Shown in pieces: positions 5,561 through 12,198 of a DNA stretch of 13,499 nucleotides. Under the pieces are notes generated by a model, which worked only from the letters and a program-made list of their open reading frames with translations, made no database searches and had not been told where the DNA came from. The position numbers were made by a program, and so were the translations under genes. The first letter of the stretch is position 1, and every line of letters begins with the position of its first letter. Source of the stretch: Acidimicrobiaceae bacterium (lineage in GTDB: Bacteria > Actinomycetota > Acidimicrobiia > Acidimicrobiales > Palsa-688); NCBI GenBank assembly GCA_027334785.1, contig DAHWQF010000038.1, forward strand, positions 1 to 13,499, given 5' to 3'.

Positions 5561-5568
5561 GGTATGGT
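5561..5568 (+). promoter_or_regulatory. Possible extended -10 box for ugpB
   Basis: TATGGT at 5563-5568 is preceded by TGG, giving an extended -10 pattern, and no good -35 is present at 17 bases, as is common for activator-dependent promoters. Transcription would begin near 5575, giving a leader of about 32 bases before ugpB. Confidence 0.35.
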
Positions 5569-5606
5569 TCGGGGTGTAGGACGTCGTTTAGGCAAAAGGA
5601 GCGTTT

Positions 5607-6980
5607 ATGAGTTTTCGTATGAGAAGCACGCGCAAAGCTTTGGCCGCGCTGTTGGCTACAGGTGTTGGGCTCTTACCTGCGACGGGCGCCTCGGCGACGA
5701 GCAGCCTGGGCACTTCGCACGCGGGGCCCCGGGTGACGATCACGTTCTGGTCGGCCATGAGCGGCACGCTCGGCGCCACGCTCGGTCATTTGGTGAACCA
5801 GTTCAACTCTTCGCAGAGCACGTACAAGGTCGACCTCCTCTACAAGGGGAGCTACTCGACGGTCCTTTCGGCCACGATCGCCGCGGTCCGCGCGCATCAC
5901 GCTCCCGATATCGCTCAGATCTTCGACGCGGGGACAGCGACGATGATGTACGCGCCAGGTGTATATGTGCCGGTCCACCAGCTGATGTCCCAGTACCACC
6001 TGAAGTTTGCCACCTCTCAGTTCATTGGTGGGGCAGCCAGCTACTACGAAACGGCTCAGGGTGACCTCGACTCGCTGCCGTTCAACAGCTCGACCCCGGT
6101 GCTTTATTACAACAGGTCCCTCTTGGCCAAGGCAGGGATCAAAGCACCGCCGAAGACTTGGACTCAGCTGGCGAGTGACGTCAATCCCCTCGCTTCCTCT
6201 GGTGCCAAGTGCGTCCTGTCGGCGTCGGGAGCTTACATTATGTGGACCGACATGGAGCAGTTCGACCTCTGGAACGGTTACCCTTATGCCACTCAGAACA
6301 ATGGTTATGATTCTATAAAGAATGTCAAGCTGTTGCTGACCGCGAAACCCATGGTCCAGCACTGGGCATTCCTAGGCAGCCTCGGCAAGCGAGGCTTGTA
6401 CCGCTGGAACGGCACAACCAACTCGACGGTCCCGTTCTTTACCAATGGCAGCTGCGCCTTCTACGAGAACAGCTCAGCTGACATCAACGAGATCGAGGCG
6501 GGCGCCAAGTTCCCGGTCGGCATAAGCCAGCTTCCTTACGTGGCCGGCAACCCTACTGCCCCACAAAATACGGTGGTCGGGGGTGCATCCTTGTGGGTCC
6601 TGTCAGGTGCACCCAAGAATACCTACCTCGGCGACGCCGAGTTCCTTCATTTTATGATGTCGGTCCCAACCCAAGACTACTGGGCGAGCCATACCGGCTA
6701 TGTGCCGGTGACCAACGCCGCAGCGAATGCGCTTCACAAGAAAGGCTTTTACAAGACCCACCCGAGCGACCTGGTGGCCGTCTTGGAACTTACGCACAAG
6801 CCCCCCAAACCCTGGACTCGGGGCATACGCGTGGGCTACCTGCCCGAGATCCGCGTCGCTGAGGCGTCTGCCATCGCCGCTATCCTGTCTGGGAAGACGA
6901 GCGCGTCGAGCGCGCTGGCGTCTGCTCAGGCCCAGGGGAACAAGGTGCTAGCGGAGTTCGCCTCACAGTATGGCGGCTAG
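5607..6980 (+). CDS. ugpB: Glycerol-3-phosphate / glycerophosphodiester ABC transporter, substrate-binding protein
   Basis: A 457-residue exported protein closely resembling E. coli UgpB along its length. Matching blocks include I-T-F-W-S-A-M-S-G (45-53), D-A-G-T-A-T-M-M (107-114), P-F-N-S-S-T-P-V-L-Y-Y-N (158-169), P-P-K-T-W (181-185), W-N-G-Y-P-Y-A-T-Q-N-N-G-Y-D (222-235), A-P-Q-N-T-V-V-G-G-A-S-L-W (318-330) and G-Y-L-P-E-I-R-V (410-417), where the arginine corresponds to a phosphate-contacting residue in E. coli UgpB. UgpB captures sn-glycerol-3-phosphate and glycerophosphodiesters such as glycerophosphocholine and passes them to UgpAE. A Sec-type signal peptide covers about residues 1-30. 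There is no lipobox cysteine, unusual for a binding protein in a Gram-positive-type cell. The start is ATG with AAAGGAG 5 bases ahead. It is the first gene of the operon, downstream of the second PHO-box-like array. Confidence 0.95.
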   Translation: MSFRMRSTRKALAALLATGVGLLPATGASATSSLGTSHAGPRVTITFWSAMSGTLGATLGHLVNQFNSSQSTYKVDLLYKGSYSTVLSATIAAVRAHHAPDIAQIFDAGTATMMYAPGVYVPVHQLMSQYHLKFATSQFIGGAASYYETAQGDLDSLPFNSSTPVLYYNRSLLAKAGIKAPPKTWTQLASDVNPLASSGAKCVLSASGAYIMWTDMEQFDLWNGYPYATQNNGYDSIKNVKLLLTAKPMVQHWAFLGSLGKRGLYRWNGTTNSTVPFFTNGSCAFYENSSADINEIEAGAKFPVGISQLPYVAGNPTAPQNTVVGGASLWVLSGAPKNTYLGDAEFLHFMMSVPTQDYWASHTGYVPVTNAAANALHKKGFYKTHPSDLVAVLELTHKPPKPWTRGIRVGYLPEIRVAEASAIAAILSGKTSASSALASAQAQGNKVLAEFASQYGG

Positions 6981-7017
6981 AGCGCCCGCTCCACCGGAAC
7001 CGACCGTCACCCTGCCC

Positions 7018-7051
7018 GAGGGTGCCGTCGCCTCAGGGCGTCGGCGCCCTC
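7018..7051 (+). repeat. Hairpin between ugpB and ugpA
   Basis: GAGGGTGCC (7018-7026) pairs with GGCGCCCTC (7043-7051) over 9 base pairs with one U-G. An alternative smaller hairpin, AGGGCG-TCGG-CGCCCT, uses the same right arm. It lies between ugpB and the preferred ugpA start. Such intercistronic hairpins in ABC operons can protect the upstream message so that more binding protein than permease is made. Confidence 0.45.
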
Positions 7052-7074
7052 GTCGGCGCGAACGAGGCGGTGCG

Positions 7075-7968
7075 ATGCCCGACAGGGCGGGGGGTGCCAT
7101 CTTTCGCGGCAAGCTTCTCCCTTACGCATTGGTCGTACCCCAACTCGTGATCGTGGCCATCTTCTTCCTTTGGCCAACTGTGCGCGCCATATATGAGGCG
7201 TTCCAGGAGACCAACGCGTTCGGGACGGGAGCCCGGTTCAGCGGCTTCACCAATTTCGCGAGCGCCTTCAGCGTAGCGGGCGAGGTGGGCACTATCGAAG
7301 TGACCGTCATCTTGGCTGTTATCACCACGGTACTGGCAATGGCGACCGGTCTCTTCCTCGCCGTGGAGGCGGACCAGGTGGGCCGAGCGCGAAGGGTGTA
7401 CCGAACGTTGTTCATCTGGACTTACGCCGTCCCGAGCGCGATCGCCGGGACCCTGTGGTTGTTCCTCTTCGAGCCTGGGCTCGGCGCTGGTGCGAAGGTA
7501 TTGGTCGACCTTGGCCTCAAGTGGAACTTCGCCGTGCACAGCCTTCAGGCGTTCGCGCTCCTCGTGGCGGTTATAGTCTGGCAACAGGCCGCGTACAACT
7601 TCTTGTTCTATACCGCGGGTCTCCAGATGGTCCCGCGGGCCGTCCTCGAGGCGGCAAGCCTAGACGGTGCCAGCAAGCTTGCCCAGTTCTGGCAAGTCGT
7701 TTTCCCGCTCTTGTCGCCTACGACCTTCTACCTGCTCGTGATGAACGTGCTCTACGCGTTCTTCTCGAGTTTTGCGATCATAGATGTCATTACCCAGGGG
7801 GGGCCGGGCAATGCCACCACCACGGTCGTGTACCAGGTGTACCGGGACGGCTTCCAAAATGGGAACACCGGCCTGGCGGGGGCGGAGACGGTTTTCTTGC
7901 TAATTATCGCCGCCGCCCTCACGGCAGTCCAGTTCCGCTTCCTCAACAGGAAGGTGTTCTACCGATGA
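7075..7968 (+). CDS. ugpA: Glycerol-3-phosphate ABC transporter permease UgpA
   Basis: An inner-membrane permease subunit of 297 residues from ATG 7075, close to E. coli UgpA (295). Conserved stretches include K-L-L-P-Y-A-L-V-V-P-Q-L near the N-terminus, F-L-F-E-P-G, Y-N-F-L-F-Y-T-A-G-L-Q, and the EAA loop E-A-A-S-L-D-G-A-S-K-L-A-Q-F-W at about 192-206, which docks onto the transport ATPase. After the loop comes Y-A-F-F-S-S-F-A-I-I-D-V-I-T-Q-G-G-P. Six membrane segments are expected. ATG 7075 has GAGGCGG about 4 bases ahead and aligns with the E. coli start. The frame also opens at ATG 6970, overlapping the end of ugpB by 11 bases, which would add a 35-residue arginine-rich tail (R-R-R-P-R-R-R-E-R). 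The stop overlaps the ugpE start as ATGA. Confidence 0.92.
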   Translation: MPDRAGGAIFRGKLLPYALVVPQLVIVAIFFLWPTVRAIYEAFQETNAFGTGARFSGFTNFASAFSVAGEVGTIEVTVILAVITTVLAMATGLFLAVEADQVGRARRVYRTLFIWTYAVPSAIAGTLWLFLFEPGLGAGAKVLVDLGLKWNFAVHSLQAFALLVAVIVWQQAAYNFLFYTAGLQMVPRAVLEAASLDGASKLAQFWQVVFPLLSPTTFYLLVMNVLYAFFSSFAIIDVITQGGPGNATTTVVYQVYRDGFQNGNTGLAGAETVFLLIIAAALTAVQFRFLNRKVFYR

Positions 7969-8807
7969 GAGAGCGAGGGCTGAGCCAGGCGTTGCGCCAC
8001 GGGATCCTGATCTTCGCAGCCGCCATATTCGTGGTCCCGCTGTACCTGGCGTTCGTGGCGGCGACGCACCCCGCGAGAGACCTGTTGACAGGCGTACCAC
8101 TCCTACCCAGTGGCCAGTTGGGGCCCAACCTGTGGCGTGTGCTGAGTCGCGGCCTCCCCAACTCGGCACCAGTGACCACGCTTATGGCCAACTCCGCGGT
8201 CATGGCCCTGGGCATATCGATCGGCAAGCTGGTGCTCTCTATCCCAGCCGCCTTTGCCATAGCCTTCTTCCGTTTCCGGGGCCGAATGGTCGCATTTTGG
8301 CTCATATTCATAACCTTGATGCTCCCGATCGAAGTCATCTTCTTCCCTACGTACCAGGTAACGGCTCAGTTCGGGCTCCTGGACAGTTACGGCGGGTTGA
8401 TTCTGCCCTTGGTAGCTTCGGCGACGGCGACGTTCCTTTTCCGGCAGTTCTTCATGACCTTCCCCGTCGAGCTAGCTGACGCCGCGCGCATTGACGGGAG
8501 CAGCCCCTTGCGGTTTTTGTGGAGCATCGTCCTGCCCTTGTCGAGGACCAACCTCGCCGCCATCTTCGTGCTGGAGTTCGTGTACGGGTGGAACCAGTAC
8601 CTGTGGCCGCTCATCGTCACGACGAGCCCGCACAGCGCTACGGTCGTCATGGGCATCCAAGAGATGATCTCCTCAGCCCAGAGTTTCGCCGTCCCTCAGT
8701 GGAACTTGGTGATGGCGGTGGCGTTGCTGGCAATGGTGCCCCCGGTGGTGGTGGTTGTCGTCATGCAGCGGTGGTTCGTAAAGGGCCTCATGGCCGGTTC
8801 AAGCTGA
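7965..8807 (+). CDS. ugpE: Glycerol-3-phosphate ABC transporter permease UgpE
   Basis: A 280-residue permease subunit (E. coli UgpE has 281) pairing with UgpA to form the channel. The EAA loop reads E-L-A-D-A-A-R-I-D-G-S-S-P-L-R-F-L at about 169-185. Further marks are T-L-M-L-P-I-E-V-I-F-F-P-T-Y, L-F-R-Q-F-F-M-T-F-P and F-V-Y-G-W-N-Q-Y-L-W-P-L. Six hydrophobic segments are visible. ATG at 7965 overlaps the ugpA stop (ATGA), implying translational coupling and equal amounts of the two subunits. In E. coli the ATPase gene ugpC follows. Here no ATPase gene follows, so UgpAE must use an ATPase encoded elsewhere, as many sugar ABC importers of this family do. The next gene begins nearly 190 bases downstream. 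Confidence 0.94.
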   Translation: MRERGLSQALRHGILIFAAAIFVVPLYLAFVAATHPARDLLTGVPLLPSGQLGPNLWRVLSRGLPNSAPVTTLMANSAVMALGISIGKLVLSIPAAFAIAFFRFRGRMVAFWLIFITLMLPIEVIFFPTYQVTAQFGLLDSYGGLILPLVASATATFLFRQFFMTFPVELADAARIDGSSPLRFLWSIVLPLSRTNLAAIFVLEFVYGWNQYLWPLIVTTSPHSATVVMGIQEMISSAQSFAVPQWNLVMAVALLAMVPPVVVVVVMQRWFVKGLMAGSS

Positions 8808-8995
8808 AGACCTGGGTACCGGACCGGTGCTGTCGGCATAACGTTTGCGGTTTCAGGGCCGTGGCGCCCTTCCCGACCCTGGCGGCGCGTGGCCTTGATC
8901 GCGGTCGGCCTCGAGGAGAGATGGCCGTAGTCGGAGGCGCGTGTCGCAGGGCCCTATAGGAATGACTGTGGCAGCGACCTTTGACAGGAGGACCA

Positions 8996-9871
8996 TTGGG
9001 GTACAGCGCTGGTAAGCCGGCAAACGGGACGAAGAGGGTAGTGGTGTTCGCGCTGGATGGCGTCCGTGTCGACGTGCTGCGTCAGGCACGTACGCCGGTG
9101 ATAGATGAGTTGGCTTCTAATGGTTGCTTCTTGACATTTGACTTCGACGGGGGTACGAGAGCGATTTCTGGCCCAGGCTGGTCAACCGTGGCGACGGGCG
9201 TAGTGCCTGCTCGGCACGGGGTCATCGATAATGACTTCAGTAGTTACCGTTTTGACGAGTGGCCCGACATATTTACCCGCTTGGCTCAGGTGGACGCGAG
9301 GGCGCGGACCTATGTGGGAGGGGGCTGGGCGCCGTTGTTGCGAGACGACTGTGGCGGGCCGCTGTTCAGGCACGTTTGGCGCGGCTTCATGGCCGACGTG
9401 AGTGCGGAGGCTGGCACGCGAGACGACCAAGTCATGAAGGATGCCGGGGCCGTGCTCGGGCAAGATGACGTGAGAGCCGCGTTCGTTTACTTCGAGGACC
9501 CCGACGCCGTGGCTCACAGCCTGGGGACCGGTGTGCCGTATAGAGAGGCCATTGAGAGTACGGACAGGCGGGTGGGCTATGTCTTAGACGCTGTGAGGGC
9601 GCGGCCTAGGTTGCAGGACGAGATATGGACGGTCATTGCGCTGACAGACCACGGGCACAGAGACGGCGGGGGGCATGGGTCACCGGTGGCGGAGGCGCCG
9701 GAGGTCGAACGAAGGTGCTGGTTGGCCGCGACGGGCCCGAGAATGGGAGGGTGCCGGCGCAGGGTCAGCCATGCGGACGTGGCCGTGGAGGTGTTGTTGG
9801 GAGCCGGAGTGGAGGTAAGAGGGGAGTGGGCCTTGGACGGGCGCGGTTTCGGGAGGAACGGTAATGCGTAG
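8996..9871 (+). CDS. Alkaline-phosphatase-superfamily phosphodiesterase (type I phosphodiesterase / nucleotide pyrophosphatase)
   Basis: A protein of 291 residues with the complete two-metal site of the type I phosphodiesterase/NPP family: Asp21 in A-L-D-G, nucleophile Thr64 in G-P-G-W-S-T-V-A-T-G, Asp170 and His174 in D-P-D-A-V-A-H, Asp218 and His219 in T-D-H-G-H, and His227 in G-G-G-H-G. No signal peptide or membrane segment is seen, so it should act in the cytoplasm. The context suggests hydrolysis of imported glycerophosphodiesters to glycerol-3-phosphate plus an alcohol, the job of UgpQ in E. coli, which belongs to an unrelated fold; this role is inferred. The start is TTG 8996 because AGGAGGA precedes it; TTG 8981 in the same frame is possible. 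The 188-base gap after ugpE contains a palindrome ACCGGACCGGT (8818-8828) and a TATAGG box (8954-8959), so it could have its own promoter. Codons are less G+C-biased than in flanking genes. Confidence 0.85.
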   Translation: MGYSAGKPANGTKRVVVFALDGVRVDVLRQARTPVIDELASNGCFLTFDFDGGTRAISGPGWSTVATGVVPARHGVIDNDFSSYRFDEWPDIFTRLAQVDARARTYVGGGWAPLLRDDCGGPLFRHVWRGFMADVSAEAGTRDDQVMKDAGAVLGQDDVRAAFVYFEDPDAVAHSLGTGVPYREAIESTDRRVGYVLDAVRARPRLQDEIWTVIALTDHGHRDGGGHGSPVAEAPEVERRCWLAATGPRMGGCRRRVSHADVAVEVLLGAGVEVRGEWALDGRGFGRNGNA

Positions 9872-9899
9872 GCGTTGCCGAACGGGGTGATCTGACTGC

Positions 9900-9921
9900 C
9901 TCACCTAGCGGTAACGGTGAG
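9900..9921 (+). promoter_or_regulatory. Inverted repeat covering the start codon of the EamA transporter gene
   Basis: CTCACC (9900-9905) and GGTGAG (9916-9921) form perfect 6-base arms around a 10-base loop. The right arm contains the proposed GTG start (9917-9919). In mRNA this could hide the start and lower translation, or the DNA could be an operator. No specific regulator can be named. Confidence 0.3.
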
Positions 9922-10768
9922 CACGTTCCCAAGTGGCGGGGTGATTGCTGTTGTCGTCTTGTCGCTTTTCCTCCATGCGAGCTGGAACACCCTGGCCAAG
10001 GCGATAAAGGACAAGGTGGTCGCCTTTGGGTTGATAGCTGCAACGGAGGCAGCGTGCGGCGGGGTGGTGCTGGCTGTAGCGAGAGCGCCGAGCGGCGCGG
10101 CCTGGGCGTTCCTGGTTGCTTCGGTGGGCGTGCATGTCGTGTACGACGTGGCTCTCATGAACTCTTATCGTTTCGGCGACCTGGCGCAGACTTACCCTTT
10201 GGCGCGCGGCCTGGCCCCGCTGCTGGTGGCGGCCGGGGCCTTCATTGGTAGTGGCGAAGCACCTACGGCCCGCCAGCTATTGGGCCTCGCGGTGGTATGT
10301 GGGGGATTGGTGGGTCTTGTGAAGCTGGGCGGCGGGGGTGGTTCTGACCGTCGTGCCATAGGTTTCGCCTTGCTAACGGGCGTAGCGATAGCGTTGTACA
10401 CAGTCGTGGACGGTCTTGGCGCACGGCGTTCGGGCAGCCCACTTGGTTATGGGGCGGCGCTTTTCCTGCTGCAAGGGGTGGCTTTCCTCGCGGTTTTGGC
10501 TTTGGCCCGGGGGCGGTCGATACCACGACGGATGGACGGAAGGTGGTGGCTGGGTTGCGTAGGTGGGTTGCTGTCCGTAAGCGCGTACATGATGGTGCTA
10601 TGGGCGCAGACGCGAGCCGCCCTGGTGAGTGTTTCGGCCCTCCGGGAGACGGGCGTGGTCGTGGCTGCCATACTGGGCACGGTCTTCCTCCATGAAGGGC
10701 ATGGCCGGGGACGTGTGGCCGCGGCAGCCGTGGTGGCCGTAGGGGTGGCACTTGTGGTTGTCGCTTGA
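9917..10768 (+). CDS. EamA/DMT-family transporter
   Basis: A 283-residue protein of about ten hydrophobic segments in two repeated halves, the drug/metabolite transporter (EamA) layout. The N-terminus carries L-H-A-S-W-N-T-L-A-K (19-28), and the first half ends with Y-R-F-G-D-L-A-Q-T-Y-P-L-A-R-G. These patterns recall the branch of DMT proteins noted near phosphonate catabolism genes (phn_DUF6 type), which would fit the phosphorus theme, but the family call at that level is from memory and untested. The substrate is unknown; export or uptake of the alcohol part of a cleaved phosphodiester (for example choline or ethanolamine) or of a phosphonate is possible. GTG 9917 is used as the start with only a weak ribosome-binding site; GTG 9941 is an alternative. 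It follows the phosphodiesterase by 45 bases and is probably co-transcribed. Confidence 0.8.
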   Translation: MSTFPSGGVIAVVVLSLFLHASWNTLAKAIKDKVVAFGLIAATEAACGGVVLAVARAPSGAAWAFLVASVGVHVVYDVALMNSYRFGDLAQTYPLARGLAPLLVAAGAFIGSGEAPTARQLLGLAVVCGGLVGLVKLGGGGGSDRRAIGFALLTGVAIALYTVVDGLGARRSGSPLGYGAALFLLQGVAFLAVLALARGRSIPRRMDGRWWLGCVGGLLSVSAYMMVLWAQTRAALVSVSALRETGVVVAAILGTVFLHEGHGRGRVAAAAVVAVGVALVVVA

Positions 10769-10815
10769 GGGACTGTGGGCTCGCTTGTGGTTATCGCCTT
10801 TGCAAACGGGGCCGG

Positions 10816-12198
10816 TCAGCCCGATGCCCCGTACTGGATGGCAATGTGCATGACCTGGCTCTGGTGCCATCCGACCCCACGTGTCCTGGCGCCACCCCCG
10901 CCGGCGCCACCCCCGCCGGCAAGGTCCCAGACGTCGATGACGCTTTGGTTCACCGCGAGGGCTTGGGCTGAGCCCAGGGGCCCAAAGGTCACTGTCTGCG
11001 TCTCAGCTGGCGGCGCCGGCAGGAAATACCACGAGCGAGAGCCCGGCCCGTTCACCACCGCCAGTTTCTCTTGGTCGCCGGCACCCGTCATCAGCACGAA
11101 GACACCCTGGCCACCGGCTGGACCGAGCGAGGTGAGGTGCTCGCCGGCCGGGAGGCGCAGGTAGCCGGAGGCTCGCCAAGAGGTGCCGTCGGAGCTCCAA
11201 GCGGCGAGCAGGCTCTCTGTCGCCGGGCGGGGCGGGTGTAGCTCGATGATGGTGACCAGGCCCTCGCCTCTGGGCACGAGGTCGAGCACCTCGGCACTGC
11301 CGGTGCCCCGGGGGATCTGCGGGCCCTCAGCCGTCCAGTGGCCCCCGAGCTCGGTAAAGAGACCGGCGGCGCCGGCCCTCTGGCACGCCGCACCGACCAC
11401 CGGGGCCGTGCCGGCGTAGCCGACAGCGGTGAACGAGGTCGGCGCGCAGCGCTCAGCGGGTGCCGTGGAGGCGAACATGCGGCTCTCGAGCAGCACCTCC
11501 CACGACACCAGGTGAGCTTTGCCCGCTTGGCTGATGAGCACTTCGCGGGCGCCTCGCCGGGCTGGCGCCAAGGCCAGTGCAGCGCCCGAAGGCGATATGG
11601 CGAGGGAGCTCGGCACGTGGGCGAGCCCATTTTCGAGCAGTCCCGTCGACCAGGAGCGCCCCGAGTTGGTGGTGGCGATAAGCGGGGAGTAAGTGAGGCG
11701 GTTGCTCGGGCGGACGCCGACCAGGAGCGACTTCGTGTTCGCCGCCAGTACGATCCCGCCATTGGTGGCTACGCCAGTCGCCTCGGCCCGGTCGGACCAA
11801 GAGGAACTCCCCGAAGGCTCGAACGTGAGCTGCCAGAAGGTGTTGCGCGGTTGGTCGAGGTGGCCCATCGGCAGCGTTGCCCAAGTGCCCGCCGAAGTCC
11901 GGGCCGAAGTGGCGAGGGGGAGGGAGGTTGTCAGCGGGTTGGAGGGCGGCCGGCTGGCTGCGGTTGCTAGGCCTGTCCCGCTGGCGCCCACGGCCGAGAC
12001 CGCGGTTACCACACCGACCCGGATCGCGAAAGAAGTGACCGGCCGCCGAGGCCTATACCGGTGCCGAGCCGCATACCGGCGCCGAGCCGCATACCGGTGC
12101 CGAGCTGCATACCGGTGCCGAGCCCTATACCGATCACGTAGGCGTACTCGCTTTGGCCGAAGGCGGGCGCTCGGTTCGACCAGTCGTTGCCTGTCCAT
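10816..12198 (-). CDS. Exported Asp-box (beta-propeller-like) protein of unknown function with N-terminal hexapeptide repeats
   Basis: A 460-residue protein I cannot assign to a named function. Residues 1-54 are strongly basic and contain about four tandem R-Y-A-A-R-H-like hexapeptides. A hydrophobic segment at about 56-81, rich in Ala, Gly and Val, looks like a signal anchor or signal peptide. The rest is secreted-type sequence with Asp-box-like motifs (T-T-N-S-G-R-S-W-S and W-S-S-D-G-T-S-W), as found in BNR/sialidase-type beta-propellers. Two cysteines (in E-R-C-A-P and A-A-C-Q-R) could form a disulfide. Near the end a glycine-rich insert G-G-G-G-A-G-G-G-G comes from a 15-base DNA repeat, followed by W-H-Q-S-Q-V-M-H-I-A-I-Q-Y-G. 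The ATG overlaps the stop of the LuxR-type gene as TGATG, so translation is probably coupled. No other start codon lies between the ATG and the membrane segment. Confidence 0.7.
   Translation of the reverse strand: MDRQRLVEPSARLRPKRVRLRDRYRARHRYAARHRYAARRRYAARHRYRPRRPVTSFAIRVGVVTAVSAVGASGTGLATAASRPPSNPLTTSLPLATSARTSAGTWATLPMGHLDQPRNTFWQLTFEPSGSSSWSDRAEATGVATNGGIVLAANTKSLLVGVRPSNRLTYSPLIATTNSGRSWSTGLLENGLAHVPSSLAISPSGAALALAPARRGAREVLISQAGKAHLVSWEVLLESRMFASTAPAERCAPTSFTAVGYAGTAPVVGAACQRAGAAGLFTELGGHWTAEGPQIPRGTGSAEVLDLVPRGEGLVTIIELHPPRPATESLLAAWSSDGTSWRASGYLRLPAGEHLTSLGPAGGQGVFVLMTGAGDQEKLAVVNGPGSRSWYFLPAPPAETQTVTFGPLGSAQALAVNQSVIDVWDLAGGGGAGGGGARTRGVGWHQSQVMHIAIQYGASG
10891..10920. repeat. Two tandem copies of a 15-base GCCACCCCCGCCGGC unit
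   Basis: Two identical 15-base units (10891-10905 and 10906-10920) lie inside the C-terminal part of the minus-strand Asp-box gene, where they encode A-G-G-G-G twice. The CCCCGCCGGC core is the same as in the tract at 1871-1911. Confidence 0.75.
12052..12134. repeat. 18-base tandem repeat (about 4.5 copies)
   Basis: ATACCGG or ATACCGA recurs at 12055, 12073, 12091, 12109 and 12127, exactly 18 bases apart, within units close to CATACCGGTGCCGAGCCG. On the minus strand it encodes the R-Y-A-A-R-H hexapeptide repeat at the N-terminus of the Asp-box protein. The period keeps the reading frame. There are no unique spacers, so it is not a CRISPR array. Confidence 0.85.

Larger units (their letters stand above)
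5208..5606. other. Divergent regulatory interval between pit and ugpB
   Basis: No gene is seen in these 399 bases. From left to right it holds the probable pit promoter, a three-unit PHO-box array (5294-5322), an imperfect hairpin (5349-5388), an 8-base inverted repeat (5412-5434), a six-T run (5448-5453), a second three-unit PHO-box-like array (5465-5493), a head-to-head DnaA-box-like pair (5526-5545) and a possible ugpB -10 box. It is clearly less G+C-rich than the coding regions around it. Confidence 0.8.

Noticed and set aside
7455..7964. Upstream extension of the ugpE frame into ugpA
   Set aside because: The ATGA overlap at 7965 gives the family length of 280 residues; the extra residues are a shadow of ugpA.
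12052..12134. Short tandem repeats as a CRISPR array
   Set aside because: Units are only 18 bases, directly adjacent with no unique spacers, and keep a reading frame; no cas genes are near.
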